This document shows positions 7,477 to 17,200 of a DNA stretch of 51,566 nucleotides, one piece after another. Location of the stretch: positions 1-51,566 of the forward strand of contig CBDDBX010000040.1 of NCBI GenBank assembly GCA_965225955.1. The letters are read 5' to 3'. Origin of the DNA: CBDDBX01 sp965225955. GTDB taxonomy: Bacteria; Acidobacteriota; Aminicenantia; UBA2199. A program made the translations under genes and the position numbers. The stretch's first letter is position 1. The number at the start of each line of letters is the position of its first letter. The notes beneath the pieces are model-generated. The model was not told where the DNA came from, ran no database searches, and worked only from the letters and a program-made list of their open reading frames with translations.

Positions 7477-9498
7477 TCAGAAACTGTATTTAATTCCAAA
7501 CATTATTTTGCGTCCAAGCTCCTGACTACCATCATTCTCCCCTCTCACATCTCTGTAATATTCATAATGTCTGTTATTAAGCAGATTATGAAAAGTCATT
7601 CTGAATTCCAGAGGTATTGTTAAAAAAGGTGAGTAATAGATACTTCCATTCAGTGTGCAATATGCCCCGGTAGTTTCAACAATTTCAGGTTGCCCTGGAA
7701 AAACACTGCTTATTCGTTGAGTCTTACTTACCCAGTGCATGAAAAGTCCACCTGCCAGATATCTATTTAATTTACCTTTTATTCCGGCATTTATCTTATG
7801 AAGAGGAAAAGCCTTATCTCTTTTCCCTTTCTCATTATAACTATTTGTATAAGGATTGTCGTACTCCCTTACAATTCTCTGTAAAGAGTAATTAAAAAAA
7901 CCACTCAGCCAGCTGTTTATCTTCACTTCACTCTCGAACTCTCCCCCAATACTCCAGGCTTTACCGCGATTGATAAAGTGGCTGGTTACTTTCCCCGGAA
8001 TAAGCCCCACAGGAACTCCGGGTATATTACTTTCAGCAGGGAAATCAAGAATATATTCAGTTTCTATAAAATCTTTATATCTATTATAGAATATATTTAA
8101 AGAATACTTTAATCTATTACCAGCTCTACTACTGAAACCTATCTCATATGCAGTTACTTTCTCAGGCTTAAGATCCTCATTTCCGACAGTTTCATAAACA
8201 ACAGGAATATCCATATCTGGTGCACCCCATGCGACAGGAACCTTCAGAATATACTGAATATGCATATATGAATTGATAAAAGCCGGATTATGGAAAGCCT
8301 GAGCCACAGATGCTCTTAAAACACTATTTTTACCCATTTTTATAAAAAGACTACCTCTTGGAGACAGATGCCCTTTTACCAGAGGATGCTGATCGTATCT
8401 GGCTCCCAGAGTAACTCTGACTTTGTCAGACAATTCCACATCCTGTTCCGCAAAAAGCCCCCATAATGTCTGATTCCGCTTCTCTCCCAGAATAGTTGCT
8501 GTGGGGATCTCATTGTAAATAAGATTCATACCCCATACAAGTGAACTGCGCTTCCATAAATTAACCGTATGGAGTAGTTCCAGATCCCAGGTTCTTCTTT
8601 CACCCACGAAAGCATTCGATACATTAGGAAGTAATCCTTCAACATTAAAAGAAGAGTATTTCCCTTTAAGAACAAATTTACCTGTCTGCAATCTGGCCTG
8701 AAAATATGCAGAATCCCCGGCCATATGCCCACCACCAAAACCAACCCCAACATTCACAAGCCTTGGATCACTATTAACCCGGGCTCCATATATCTGCAAA
8801 CGGGTATTATCACCAAGATCCATACCCAGCATCAGGCTGCCTTTGAAAACATCACTGATAAGTCCGTTATTTCCCCAATCACCGGCGCGTTCCCAGCTTC
8901 CGGCAACTTTCACATCCACAGCATCCCCGGTATACCCATATAGCACACCAATAGAAGCAGAATCCAGATTTCCCAGAAAAGCATCAACACTTCCTCCGTT
9001 AATATCCTCTGGTGATTTGGTTATAATATTGATTACTCCGCTAAAAGCATTTGCTCCGTACAGAGTGGACACAGGGCTTCTTACAATCTCTATCTGTTTG
9101 ATCTCATCCATGGTGATTGGCAGAAAATCCCAGAAAACACTACCATAAAGGTCTTCATACACAGAAAAACCATCTATCATCACCAGCAGTTTATTACTCT
9201 GAAAACCGTTAAAACCTCTTACTCCAACCTGTTGATCTCTTAAAGTAAGATTCATTACATCAACACCCGCAACCATACGAAGAGCATCGGGCACTGTTTC
9301 TGCACCGGAATATTTTATATCATCACTACTTATTACTGTAACCGTTGACGGGGACTCTGTTGCCGGCTGATATTTTCTTGAAGATGTTACTACAACCGGT
9401 ATTTCCTGAAACAGTAAATCTTCCCTTTCCTGCCCCTGCAGGCCACATGTCAGAAAACCTGATAAAAAAATGAGAAAAAAAAGTTTAAGTCCATTCAT
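7477..9498 (-). CDS. TonB-dependent outer-membrane receptor
   Basis: The protein has 673 residues with a signal peptide (about 1-22), then a TonB-box-like stretch around EIPVVVTSSRK. A plug domain (about 45-160) shows typical motifs: GAETVPDALRMVAGVDV, GVRGFNG, LVMIDGFSVYED, IEIVRSPVSTLYGANAFSGV and INIITKSP. The remainder is a predicted 22-strand barrel ending in a C-terminal aromatic (IKYSF). Such receptors import scarce ligands such as siderophores, cobalamin or oligosaccharides with TonB energy. The ligand cannot be named from sequence. It is the first gene of an apparent three-gene operon with the periplasmic binding protein and hybrid kinase, suggesting uptake linked to sensing. No TonB or ExbBD is in view. 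Confidence 0.95.
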   Translation of the reverse strand: MNGLKLFFLIFLSGFLTCGLQGQEREDLLFQEIPVVVTSSRKYQPATESPSTVTVISSDDIKYSGAETVPDALRMVAGVDVMNLTLRDQQVGVRGFNGFQSNKLLVMIDGFSVYEDLYGSVFWDFLPITMDEIKQIEIVRSPVSTLYGANAFSGVINIITKSPEDINGGSVDAFLGNLDSASIGVLYGYTGDAVDVKVAGSWERAGDWGNNGLISDVFKGSLMLGMDLGDNTRLQIYGARVNSDPRLVNVGVGFGGGHMAGDSAYFQARLQTGKFVLKGKYSSFNVEGLLPNVSNAFVGERRTWDLELLHTVNLWKRSSLVWGMNLIYNEIPTATILGEKRNQTLWGLFAEQDVELSDKVRVTLGARYDQHPLVKGHLSPRGSLFIKMGKNSVLRASVAQAFHNPAFINSYMHIQYILKVPVAWGAPDMDIPVVYETVGNEDLKPEKVTAYEIGFSSRAGNRLKYSLNIFYNRYKDFIETEYILDFPAESNIPGVPVGLIPGKVTSHFINRGKAWSIGGEFESEVKINSWLSGFFNYSLQRIVREYDNPYTNSYNEKGKRDKAFPLHKINAGIKGKLNRYLAGGLFMHWVSKTQRISSVFPGQPEIVETTGAYCTLNGSIYYSPFLTIPLEFRMTFHNLLNNRHYEYYRDVRGENDGSQELGRKIMFGIKYSF

Positions 9499-9548
9499 GA
9501 ATCGATTCCTATTTCCGACAACTTTAAAGAACCGGCAAGTCCTTATGA

Positions 9549-9554
9549 ATTATA
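9549..9554 (-). promoter_or_regulatory. -10 element for the TonB receptor operon
   Basis: TATAAT on the minus strand lies about 50 bases before the receptor ATG. The matching -35 is weak (TTGTTT at 16 bases). A TTGACT at 9593-9598 is an alternative -35 but has a poor -10. Confidence 0.45.
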
Positions 9555-9615
9555 ATGTTATGGAGTTGAAAAACAATCAATCTATGATAAATAGTCAAGC
9601 CAGAAATTCTTAATA

Positions 9616-9633
9616 AAACTGTTTTTACAGTTT
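9616..9633. promoter_or_regulatory. dyad in the divergent intergenic region
   Basis: AAACTGT and ACAGTTT form a perfect seven-base inverted repeat around TTTT. It sits between the promoters of the TonB receptor operon and the S9-type hydrolase. It may be an operator; a terminator is unlikely because no gene reads into it. Confidence 0.3.
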
Positions 9634-9723
9634 ATCATACTCTTCACAATTTAGCAAAGCCAAAGCCCCTCACACCCTACATTATGGACATAGTAACCTG
9701 ACAATCTGATACAGCCTGACAAG

Positions 9724-9752
9724 TTGAAGAAAAAACTCTCTGCATATACAAT
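9724..9752 (+). promoter_or_regulatory. sigma-70 promoter of the S9-type hydrolase
   Basis: TTGAAG, 17 bases, TACAAT. It lies 31 bases upstream of the hydrolase ATG, with GGGGAG as the ribosome site. Confidence 0.7.
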
Positions 9753-9783
9753 TAACTTTAAATCTCAATAAGCGGGGAGCGCA

Positions 9784-10866
9784 ATGAAAAAACTCTTAAT
9801 TTTTCTTATGTTACTTACTCTTACTCTTTCTGTGCAGGCATCAGTCGGGGACAGTAAAGATCAGGTAAAACTACTTAAAAAAATCAACAACAACCTAAGA
9901 CACCGCCTTGATGTTCTGGAAAAGAAGGTTGACGACAACTTATGGTTTCAAAGACTTTCAGACAGAGCATTTATTGATAAACTGTACCTTTACGGACCAC
10001 CTCTGAAAAGTGAGAAGAACCCTACGGCTCAGGGAGCAGGCAATCCGGTAAAATACTGGGCCTATCTTTTCATACCCAAAGATATAGATTTCTCAAAAAA
10101 GTACCCCCTGATAGTCTTTCCTCATGGTGGTGTCCACAGTAACCTTTCAACTTACTACACTCACATAATAAGAGAACTTATGTATCAACAGTATATAGTA
10201 GTTGCTGCAGAATACAGAGGGAGTACCGGTTATGGCAGATCCATGTATGAAAAGATAGATTATGGTGGTCTGGAAGTTGAAGATGTGGATTTCAGCAGAA
10301 AACATATAATTGACAATTACGATTTTGTGGACCCTGAAAGAGTTGGAATAATGGGCTGGAGTCATGGTGGCATGATTTCCCTCCACAATATATTCAGGTA
10401 TCCCAAAAACTACAAGGTGGCATATGCAGGAGTTCCGGTAAGCGATATTATTGCAAGGATGGGCTACAAAACACAGTCATACAGAGATCTCTACTCAGCT
10501 GACTATCATATTGGTAAAACAGCCTATGAGAATGTTAACGAATACAGAAGAAGATCTCCTGCCTGGCAGGCACATAAACTACAGAAGACACCTCTTCTTA
10601 TCTACACCAATACAAATGATGCAGATGTAAATGTTCTTGAAGTGGAACACCTGATTAAGTCTCTGAAAGCAGAAAAGAAAAAATTCAGCTACAAAATATT
10701 CCAGAATGTTCCGGGAGGTCACTCTTTTGATCGTATGGACACAAAGAAAGCCAGAACTATAAGATTAAAAATCTATGAGTTTCTGGGGAAATATCTGAAA
10801 CCTTCCAGAAAACTGGATACAATGAAAAAACTCAACAGAGCAGCTTACCTGCCAGTGAGGAAGTAA
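9784..10866 (+). CDS. secreted alpha/beta hydrolase, prolyl-oligopeptidase (S9) type
   Basis: The 360-residue protein has a signal peptide (about 1-19, ending SVQA). A short charged helical region follows, then one alpha/beta-hydrolase domain. Catalytic residues are visible: nucleophile Ser193 in GWSHGG, an Asp in NTNDADVNV (Asp279 or Asp281) and His313 in PGGHSFD. VVAAEYRGSTGYG and the SPAWQAHKLQKTPLLIY segment match the S9 catalytic domain. The beta-propeller of full S9 peptidases is absent, so it may be a small dipeptidyl-peptidase-like enzyme or an esterase acting in the periplasm. Its own promoter is clear and no co-transcribed partner is evident. Confidence 0.88.
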   Translation: MKKLLIFLMLLTLTLSVQASVGDSKDQVKLLKKINNNLRHRLDVLEKKVDDNLWFQRLSDRAFIDKLYLYGPPLKSEKNPTAQGAGNPVKYWAYLFIPKDIDFSKKYPLIVFPHGGVHSNLSTYYTHIIRELMYQQYIVVAAEYRGSTGYGRSMYEKIDYGGLEVEDVDFSRKHIIDNYDFVDPERVGIMGWSHGGMISLHNIFRYPKNYKVAYAGVPVSDIIARMGYKTQSYRDLYSADYHIGKTAYENVNEYRRRSPAWQAHKLQKTPLLIYTNTNDADVNVLEVEHLIKSLKAEKKKFSYKIFQNVPGGHSFDRMDTKKARTIRLKIYEFLGKYLKPSRKLDTMKKLNRAAYLPVRK

Positions 10867-10973
10867 AAGAGACCAATCTATATTAAGGCCACAAAGAACA
10901 ATGACAGGCACAGACAAACAGGGACGAACACAGGTAATTAATAAAATTGCAGTTTTCTCCCTGCAAGGCCTGT

Positions 10974-11104
10974 TACAGTATAGCGGTGTGTAGGTTTTAT
11001 AAGGGTTCTCAGCCTTAATATAATATTGCGATTTGTAGGGGAGTATCGATAAAATTGCCCCAGCAATTTTAAAGTATGCTCCCGATCATCAGGTTAACAC
11101 CATA
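10974..11104 (+). repeat. left arm of the inverted repeat
   Basis: This arm holds the outer 27-base terminal repeat, one 45-base unit (10985-11029), and a hairpin at 11039-11083. The hairpin has outer arms GGGAG/CTCCC and inner arms AAAATTGC/GCAATTTT. Its partner is 11675-11850 on the other strand. Confidence 0.85.
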
Positions 11105-11177
11105 ATTTATCAGTATCTCTTTACCTGTTTCAAAATTATACCAGTTATTGTAGTATCTGATATATCAAGGAGTTACA

Positions 11178-11657
11178 ATGAAAAAAATTTGTATAATACT
11201 TACTATTCTCAGTCTTACCTGCATATGCTTTGCTGATTCAAAAACTGGAAAAACCGACGAAAAACTGATCCACAATATGCTTGATAAGTTTCATAAAGCT
11301 GCTGCAAAAGCTGATGAGAAAGAATATTTTGGTTTAATGGCAGAAGATATTATCTATCTTGGTACTGCTACTGAAGAGAGGTGGACAAAGAAAACATTTC
11401 TTGAATATGCAAGACCATATTTTTCAAAAGGCAGAGGCTGGAACTACAAACCCTTCGATCGATATGTAATGTTTACCGGAGACGGTAAAACAGCCTGGTT
11501 CGATGAGAAACTGAAGAATGACTATTATGGCCTTCTCAGAGGTACCGGAGTTGTTCGTAAAGATAATGGAAAATGGAAGGTTGTGCACTACAGTATGACT
11601 CTGGTTGTGCCTAATGATCTCTTCAAAAAAATCACAGATATAATACAGAAAAAATAG
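11178..11657 (+). CDS. secreted SnoaL/NTF2-like protein carried between inverted repeats
   Basis: The 159-residue product has an N-terminal signal peptide (about 1-19, cleavage after CFA), then one SnoaL-like/DUF4440-type domain. Family marks include an early helix (ADEKEYFGLMAEDIIYLGT), the DGKTAWFDEKL strand and the C-terminal GVVRKDNGKWKVVHYSMTL strand pair. NTF2-like proteins form a cone with a ligand pocket and serve as isomerases, immunity factors or binding proteins; no catalytic residues can be assigned. AAGGAG precedes the ATG, and a weak promoter (TTTCAA-17-TAGTAT) lies inside the unit, so the gene carries its own expression signals. Its position between long inverted repeats suggests it travels or inverts with them. 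Confidence 0.85.
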   Translation: MKKICIILTILSLTCICFADSKTGKTDEKLIHNMLDKFHKAAAKADEKEYFGLMAEDIIYLGTATEERWTKKTFLEYARPYFSKGRGWNYKPFDRYVMFTGDGKTAWFDEKLKNDYYGLLRGTGVVRKDNGKWKVVHYSMTLVVPNDLFKKITDIIQKK

Positions 11658-11674
11658 CTAAATACTCAATCAAG

Positions 11675-11876
11675 TATGGTGTTAACCTGATAAAAGGGAG
11701 CATACTTTAAAATTGCTGGGGCAATTTTATCGATACTCCCCTACAAATCGCAATATTATATTAAGGCTGAAAACCCTGATAAAATCTACAAATCGAGAGT
11801 CTGAATTAATGTTGAGAATCCTGATAAAACCTACACACCGCTATACTGTATCAAGGCTGAGAACCCGGCAAATCAT
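11675..11876 (-). repeat. right arm of the inverted repeat with 45-base tandem units
   Basis: Read on the minus strand, this arm has a partial unit (11850-11876), the 27-base terminal repeat, two degenerate units of exactly 45 bases sharing TTTTATCAGG and TTCTCA/TTTTCA-type cores, then the hairpin (11696-11740). The left arm has one unit fewer. The arm ends 14 bases before the stop codon of the DUF5916 gene. Confidence 0.8.
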
Positions 11877-11889
11877 GTATTCATGCTTT

Positions 11890-14127
11890 TTACAACGACA
11901 GAGCGTATCCGATTTTAAGGAACAGACTCTGATTCATCTGAATCGGATTTCTCTCATTCTCTCCACGGAAATTACTTGTATATCCAAGAAAGAAGACTGT
12001 TCTGGGGTTTACCTTGTATGAGAACAGAAGCTGGGTAAAAATCTTTTTTGACTTCTCATCAACTTCATAATCATACAATTCAATATTTCTATCTACATCT
12101 TTATATTGAACAATACATCTCAGAAAAGTTTTCCGGTTAAGATAATAGATAACCTTTGCTTCCAGAAGCTGTGCAAGAAACAACTTACTCTGTTTCACAT
12201 TCAGTCTGTTATAAAAATAACTGAAGCCAAGTTCAAAGTTGCGGCCGGGATTCCATACTATTTCCGGCTTAAACTGCACCTTATTACCAGATCTGGTGTG
12301 ACCATAATCTATCTCATCTCCAAGAGAGATCCAGGAATTTATGGAAACTCCTCCGGCAGGCTTTAGCCCCATTCTCAAGAACATACGATTCTGGTCAAAG
12401 TCTACTTTGTTGTATACCATTCTTCTGCGGGTAAAATTGAACATACCCCAGGATTGCATTGGACCATCGGCTCCAAAAAAAACTTCACCTTCCCGTTTCA
12501 GCAGATCACCGCTTTCAGTTTCACTATCTTCAGAATAAGCTCCCCGCAGACTTAATCTACTGAAAAAGGCATCTTCTGCCCCCCACCAGATTCTTTCTAC
12601 TTCTCCGCCGACTCTCTTATATCCTACCTGAGGAATAAATCCGAGATCTGCTCTGAAATCTTCACTCATCCTGCGGTAATAACCTCTGTACATATATGTT
12701 CTTTTCTTCTTTCTGTATTGCAGATCAATAGCTGTTCCATTAAAATTCCCATCTTTCTGAGAGAATTCAGAAGCAACTTCTCCTGGATATTTTGTACTGG
12801 AAATCAGAGTCTGAAAAGTCAGAGTATCAGCATCAGTGAACCTTATTACAGAATCTATTCCCGCCACTCTGTTATAATATCCATCCCCCTCTCTGTCGGT
12901 AAGTACAACACCTACGGTTGATGAATTCTTCAGATCTCTTCTGTACCTGAGTACTGAATCCTGGGTTTTACCTGAGATAGCAGTTGAAGAAGAGCCACTT
13001 ACCCCGGGAATCATAATATTTGAAATTTTGTCTCTGGCTGAGAAGAAGCCTATAGCATTCTTACCCTCTTTACCAGATAACTTAACACCCCATTCCGGTG
13101 TATTAACAGTTCTTGTATAAACAGTATTCATAGGGGTAGTAAAGAAATCCTTTCCTTCCAGAAAAAAAGGTCTCTTTTCATCAAAGTAGAGGGCAAACTG
13201 ATTATTTATGTCAAATTTTGCTGCATCAGCTTCAACCTGGGAAAAATCGGGATTAATTGCTCCACTAAGTACCAGATTCGGCGTAAACCCCCAATGACCG
13301 GATAAACCAAGATCAAAACTGGATTCCACTCTCTTCATAGGATTATCCATATCGCCATCTCTGCTCCAGGCTCTCAAGCCAGTAAGAGTTGGATCCAGTT
13401 CCATGTTCTTACCAGGGGCAATATCTCTGAATCCTTCTATTTTAGGGCACTGGGTAAGAATATAGGAGTTATTACGATCCACTTTCATCATTGTAATTTT
13501 ATGCCTGCGATTACGTGGATATATTCTCTCAGGCATAAATCCCCACTGCTGTTTTCCTCTTGTTCTCTGAAACTGAAGAGTACTGAAAGGAATAACCATT
13601 TCAACCTCATAACCATCTTTAGTAATACGTCCCGCAGATTCCCAGATACCATCCCAGGAGCTGTCCCCGCGACTACCTCCATTGGTTTTTATCTGATCTA
13701 TCTGTACCCCCAAAGGGTTAGAGTAGAAACTGAAGCACCTGTTCTCATCATTAAATGTATCCAGCACAATACCAACCAGATCATCTTTCCATGCCTTATC
13801 CCTATCAGCCAGATGAGCTCTTATTTTACCGGGTTTCGGGTCAAAAGCTCTGAAAGATACATATAGAGCTGTTTGAGAATAGATAATACGGAACTCTGTT
13901 TTTACAGGAGCCTTTACATTGTCTCCCGGCATAATTTCATTATCAAAAACATAAACCTTTGCATTTTCCCACTCTTCAGCTTTGATCTCTCCATCTACAA
14001 CTACCGGCTCATCAACTTTCTCTATCTGAAAAACTGTTTTACCGGAAGTGGATGCTGCTGAAATTGAAAAAGATACGTAAACAGAAAAAAACAAAACAAT
14101 TAAAAACCTGACCAGACCTTTCTTCAT
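11890..14127 (-). CDS. DUF5916 outer-membrane protein with CBM9-like N-terminal domain
   Basis: The 745-residue protein has a signal peptide (about 1-24). A carbohydrate-binding-module-9-like beta sandwich follows (about 35-210), with DGEIKAEEWENA, RAFDPKPGKIRAH and the YEVEMVIPFSTLQF segment. The rest is the DUF5916 region: NPDFSQVEADAAKFDINNQFALYFDEKRPFFLEG is diagnostic, followed by many amphipathic strands as in a beta barrel. DUF5916 proteins are common in the FCB group; their function is unknown, although a role in surface glycan binding or transport is often suspected. GAGGAA lies upstream of the ATG. It ends against the right arm of the repeat-bounded unit. Confidence 0.9.
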   Translation of the reverse strand: MKKGLVRFLIVLFFSVYVSFSISAASTSGKTVFQIEKVDEPVVVDGEIKAEEWENAKVYVFDNEIMPGDNVKAPVKTEFRIIYSQTALYVSFRAFDPKPGKIRAHLADRDKAWKDDLVGIVLDTFNDENRCFSFYSNPLGVQIDQIKTNGGSRGDSSWDGIWESAGRITKDGYEVEMVIPFSTLQFQRTRGKQQWGFMPERIYPRNRRHKITMMKVDRNNSYILTQCPKIEGFRDIAPGKNMELDPTLTGLRAWSRDGDMDNPMKRVESSFDLGLSGHWGFTPNLVLSGAINPDFSQVEADAAKFDINNQFALYFDEKRPFFLEGKDFFTTPMNTVYTRTVNTPEWGVKLSGKEGKNAIGFFSARDKISNIMIPGVSGSSSTAISGKTQDSVLRYRRDLKNSSTVGVVLTDREGDGYYNRVAGIDSVIRFTDADTLTFQTLISSTKYPGEVASEFSQKDGNFNGTAIDLQYRKKKRTYMYRGYYRRMSEDFRADLGFIPQVGYKRVGGEVERIWWGAEDAFFSRLSLRGAYSEDSETESGDLLKREGEVFFGADGPMQSWGMFNFTRRRMVYNKVDFDQNRMFLRMGLKPAGGVSINSWISLGDEIDYGHTRSGNKVQFKPEIVWNPGRNFELGFSYFYNRLNVKQSKLFLAQLLEAKVIYYLNRKTFLRCIVQYKDVDRNIELYDYEVDEKSKKIFTQLLFSYKVNPRTVFFLGYTSNFRGENERNPIQMNQSLFLKIGYALSL

Positions 14128-14210
14128 TAAAATTCCTCGATTAATAAATATTATTCAGAGATGAATAGTGTTGATACGATCTGTAGAACTATTTTGTTTA
14201 AAAAAAACGA

Positions 14211-14240
14211 AAACTGCCTCCGGTATATAAGAGGCAGTTT
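14211..14240 (-). terminator. strong terminator of the RND efflux operon
   Basis: AAACTGCCTC and GAGGCAGTTT form a perfect 10-base stem with a 10-base loop, 13 bases after the last pump gene. On the minus strand it is followed by a run of eight Ts. Confidence 0.9.
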
Positions 14241-14252
14241 ATCTATTCCAAA

Positions 14253-17200
14253 CTAAAAGAATCTGCTTATGAAGCCTTTAAAGAAAACCCGCATATCATC
14301 AAAATATGTGTAAAAAACCGGAACTGCAAAAAGTGTCAGGAAAGTTGAGCTTACCAGACCTCCAATCATAGTAACCCCCATAGGTGAATAAGGTGTACCT
14401 ATAAGAGAGGCATTCCCGATTGCCATAGGAATAAGACCACAGATTGTTGTCAGAGCAGTCATCATAATCGGTCTGAAACGGTGCATTCCAGCAACAATAA
14501 TCGCCTGCTCTCGACTCATTCCGGTTCTGCGGTACTGATTAACAAGATCAATAAGAACAATTCCGTTATTTACAACAACACCAATGAGAATAATCAGTCC
14601 GATTCCCGCCATTATTTCGAAAGTGGTATCAGTTGCCCAGACAAGCCAGAAAGAGCCTACAAAAGCTGCTGGTATTGCTACAAGAATAGAGAGAGGCAGT
14701 ACAAAGGATTCAAACAGAATACCCATAATGATAAAAACCATTACAACTGAAAGAATAAGAGCATTTCTGAGATCTGTATTCTGCTCTTCATATCTTCTGG
14801 AATTTCTTCCCTGCTCATAATAGTAACCTGTAGGATACTTAAAATCCTTCATAAGCTTTTCAAGATTCTGCCTGATCTCCTTACTCTTCTCTTCTTCAAT
14901 GAATACTTTGAGTTCCAGAAAAGATTTACCATCTTCACGACGGATTCTTCCAAGGCTCTTATTGTAAGTTATACTTGCAACAGAACTTAATGTTGCATCT
15001 ACATCACCATCAGTTCTTATCAGAAGATTCTTCAGCTGATTAACATTTTCTCTCTGCTCTTTCTTAAATTTCACATAAACCGGAATCTCTTTAAGATCAC
15101 TGTGATAGTTGGTTATCTTACGCGGTCTGAGACTGAAAGCTACATAGCGACCTATATAAGATGGATTAGTTCCAAGTTTATAAGCCTTCTCCCTGTCGAT
15201 ACTTATATGTATTTCATCATTACCATCTTCTGCGGCATCTTCAATACTGATTACACCATCAACGCTTTTCATCTGCTTCTCCAGTTCTTCGGAGATATTG
15301 AGCAGAACATCTGTATCGTAACCTCTAAGGGTAAAATTAACGGAAGAACTCTGGCCACTCTGATCCCGCCAGCTGGTTCTCATTCTCACACCCGGAATAA
15401 CAGGCAGGTGATCTTTAATATCTTTTGAAAGCTCCTCTTTACTGAGTTTTCTGTAATCACTCAGTCCAAGAAGATTCATTATCTTTCTCATTATAACCTG
15501 ATACCACTGCTTATCACGGTCAGGTTTTAAATATATCTCAACTCTCCCCCATCTCTTATTGACTCTGGAAGATAGATGATCAATATGGTATATGTGATCT
15601 CTTTCCATAAGCTTTTTACTTATGCGACTTACAGTCTGGTCTCTCTTTTCAAGAGAGAAATCTGTTGGAAAGTTTATAATTACCTGAGCATCACGGGTTC
15701 CGCCACCACTATTCTCAGACTGTTTCATTTTATTCATAGGAATAAACATACTTAAAATCAGAAGGCTTATTACAAACACAGAGTTACTTCTGTTTTTAAG
15801 AACTTTTACCAGAATGTTCTGATAGGTCTGAACAATCGGGCTGTGAGTAGAGTGTTTATGGAAACCGTTACCCTGCCCCAGAACTCTCTGGGAAGATACA
15901 GGTATGAATACCAGAGCTATAAACAGACTGGCAATTAATGCAAAAATAACCGGTCCTCCAAGTCTCATCAGTATAAAGGACATGTTGGATTCTCCTCCCA
16001 TAAAAATGAGAGGCAGGAACACAACTATCGTTGTTAAAGTAGCAAGAGTAATAGCAAGCCCTACTTCTGATGCTCCCAGAATAGCAGAGCGTTTCTCACC
16101 GAATTTGAGGCTGTTAAATCTGTAAATATTTTCTGTAACAACAATGGCATTATCTACAACCAGACCAATAGAGAGCATCAGCCCCATCATGGTAATAGTA
16201 TTCAGAGTCCAGCCCATAAAATATATTACAAGAACAGTTATTAAAAGGGACATAGGAATAGCCAGAGTTAGAATAAGAGTTATCCTGAACTGACGTAAAA
16301 ACAGGAACAGCACAAGAAAGGCAAAAAGTCCCCCCCACATTCCTGTCTCTTTTACATTATCTATAGAACCTTCAATTGCCTTACCCTGATTCCAGAAAAC
16401 AAAGTAACTGACGCCTTTAAGTTCAGGACGTGTCTTAAACTGTTCATTCAGCTTTTTCACAACCCTCTGACAGACATCAACGGTATTGGCGGCACTCTCT
16501 TTCTGAACCACCATCCCCGCAGCAAGATTACCGTCAACCCTCATAATACTTCGCTTCTCTTCATCAAAATCGTATACTACATCAGCAATATTTGAGAGTT
16601 TGATTCCTTTACCTAACTCAATATTCTGTATGTCTTCGAGATTTTTGAACCGTGAAGTAACTCTGAGGAGGAACTTTTTCTCTCCAATCCAGGTATAACC
16701 ACTGGACATTGCAAAATTATCTTTCTGCAACATCCCCATTATGCTGGAGAGATTTACTTTATACATTTTGACCTTATCAGAATCGATAATAATCTGAATA
16801 TATCTTTCCCTTAAACCAAACAGCTCAACACTGGCAACACCGTTAACACCGGTTACTGCGTTTTTAACATGTTTATCTATAACATAAAATGGATCAGAAA
16901 CTGTTTCATCGTAGGATATCCCCATATAGACAATCGGTATATCATCTTCCCTCTGTCGTCTTATATAGAAATACTCTACATCGTCAGGAAGGTTGGGTCT
17001 GGAACGCTCAAGCCGATCTGATACCTGGGCATAAGCCAGATCCATATTTGTGCCCTGAGCAAACTCAATATAGAAGAAACAACCATTAGTACCTGAGTTA
17101 CTGTATACCCGCTTAATACTCTTAACAGTTTTCAGCTCTCCCTCAATGGGGCGGACTATCTGTTCTTCGATCTCTTTTGGATTTGCATGCCGGTAAGGTA

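Larger units (their letters stand above)
10974..11850. mobile_element. single-gene unit bounded by long inverted repeats
   Basis: A perfect 27-base terminal inverted repeat (10974-11000 and 11824-11850, starting TACAGTATAGCGGTGTGTAG) bounds 877 bases. Just inside, 11009-11083 and 11696-11770 are perfect inverted copies of 75 bases, extended by near-identical flanks to 11104 and 11675. Only one gene, a secreted SnoaL-like protein, lies between. No transposase, integrase or clear target-site duplication is seen. It could be a non-autonomous element with a passenger gene, or an invertible segment. The repeats are direct observation; mobility is inference. Confidence 0.5.

Noticed and set aside
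9616..9633. Intrinsic terminator
   Set aside because: It lies between divergent genes, so no transcript would end there.
10974..11876. CRISPR array or integron attC array
   Set aside because: The 45-base units are adjacent and degenerate with no unique spacers, and there is no cas gene or integron integrase; the arms are inverted around one gene.
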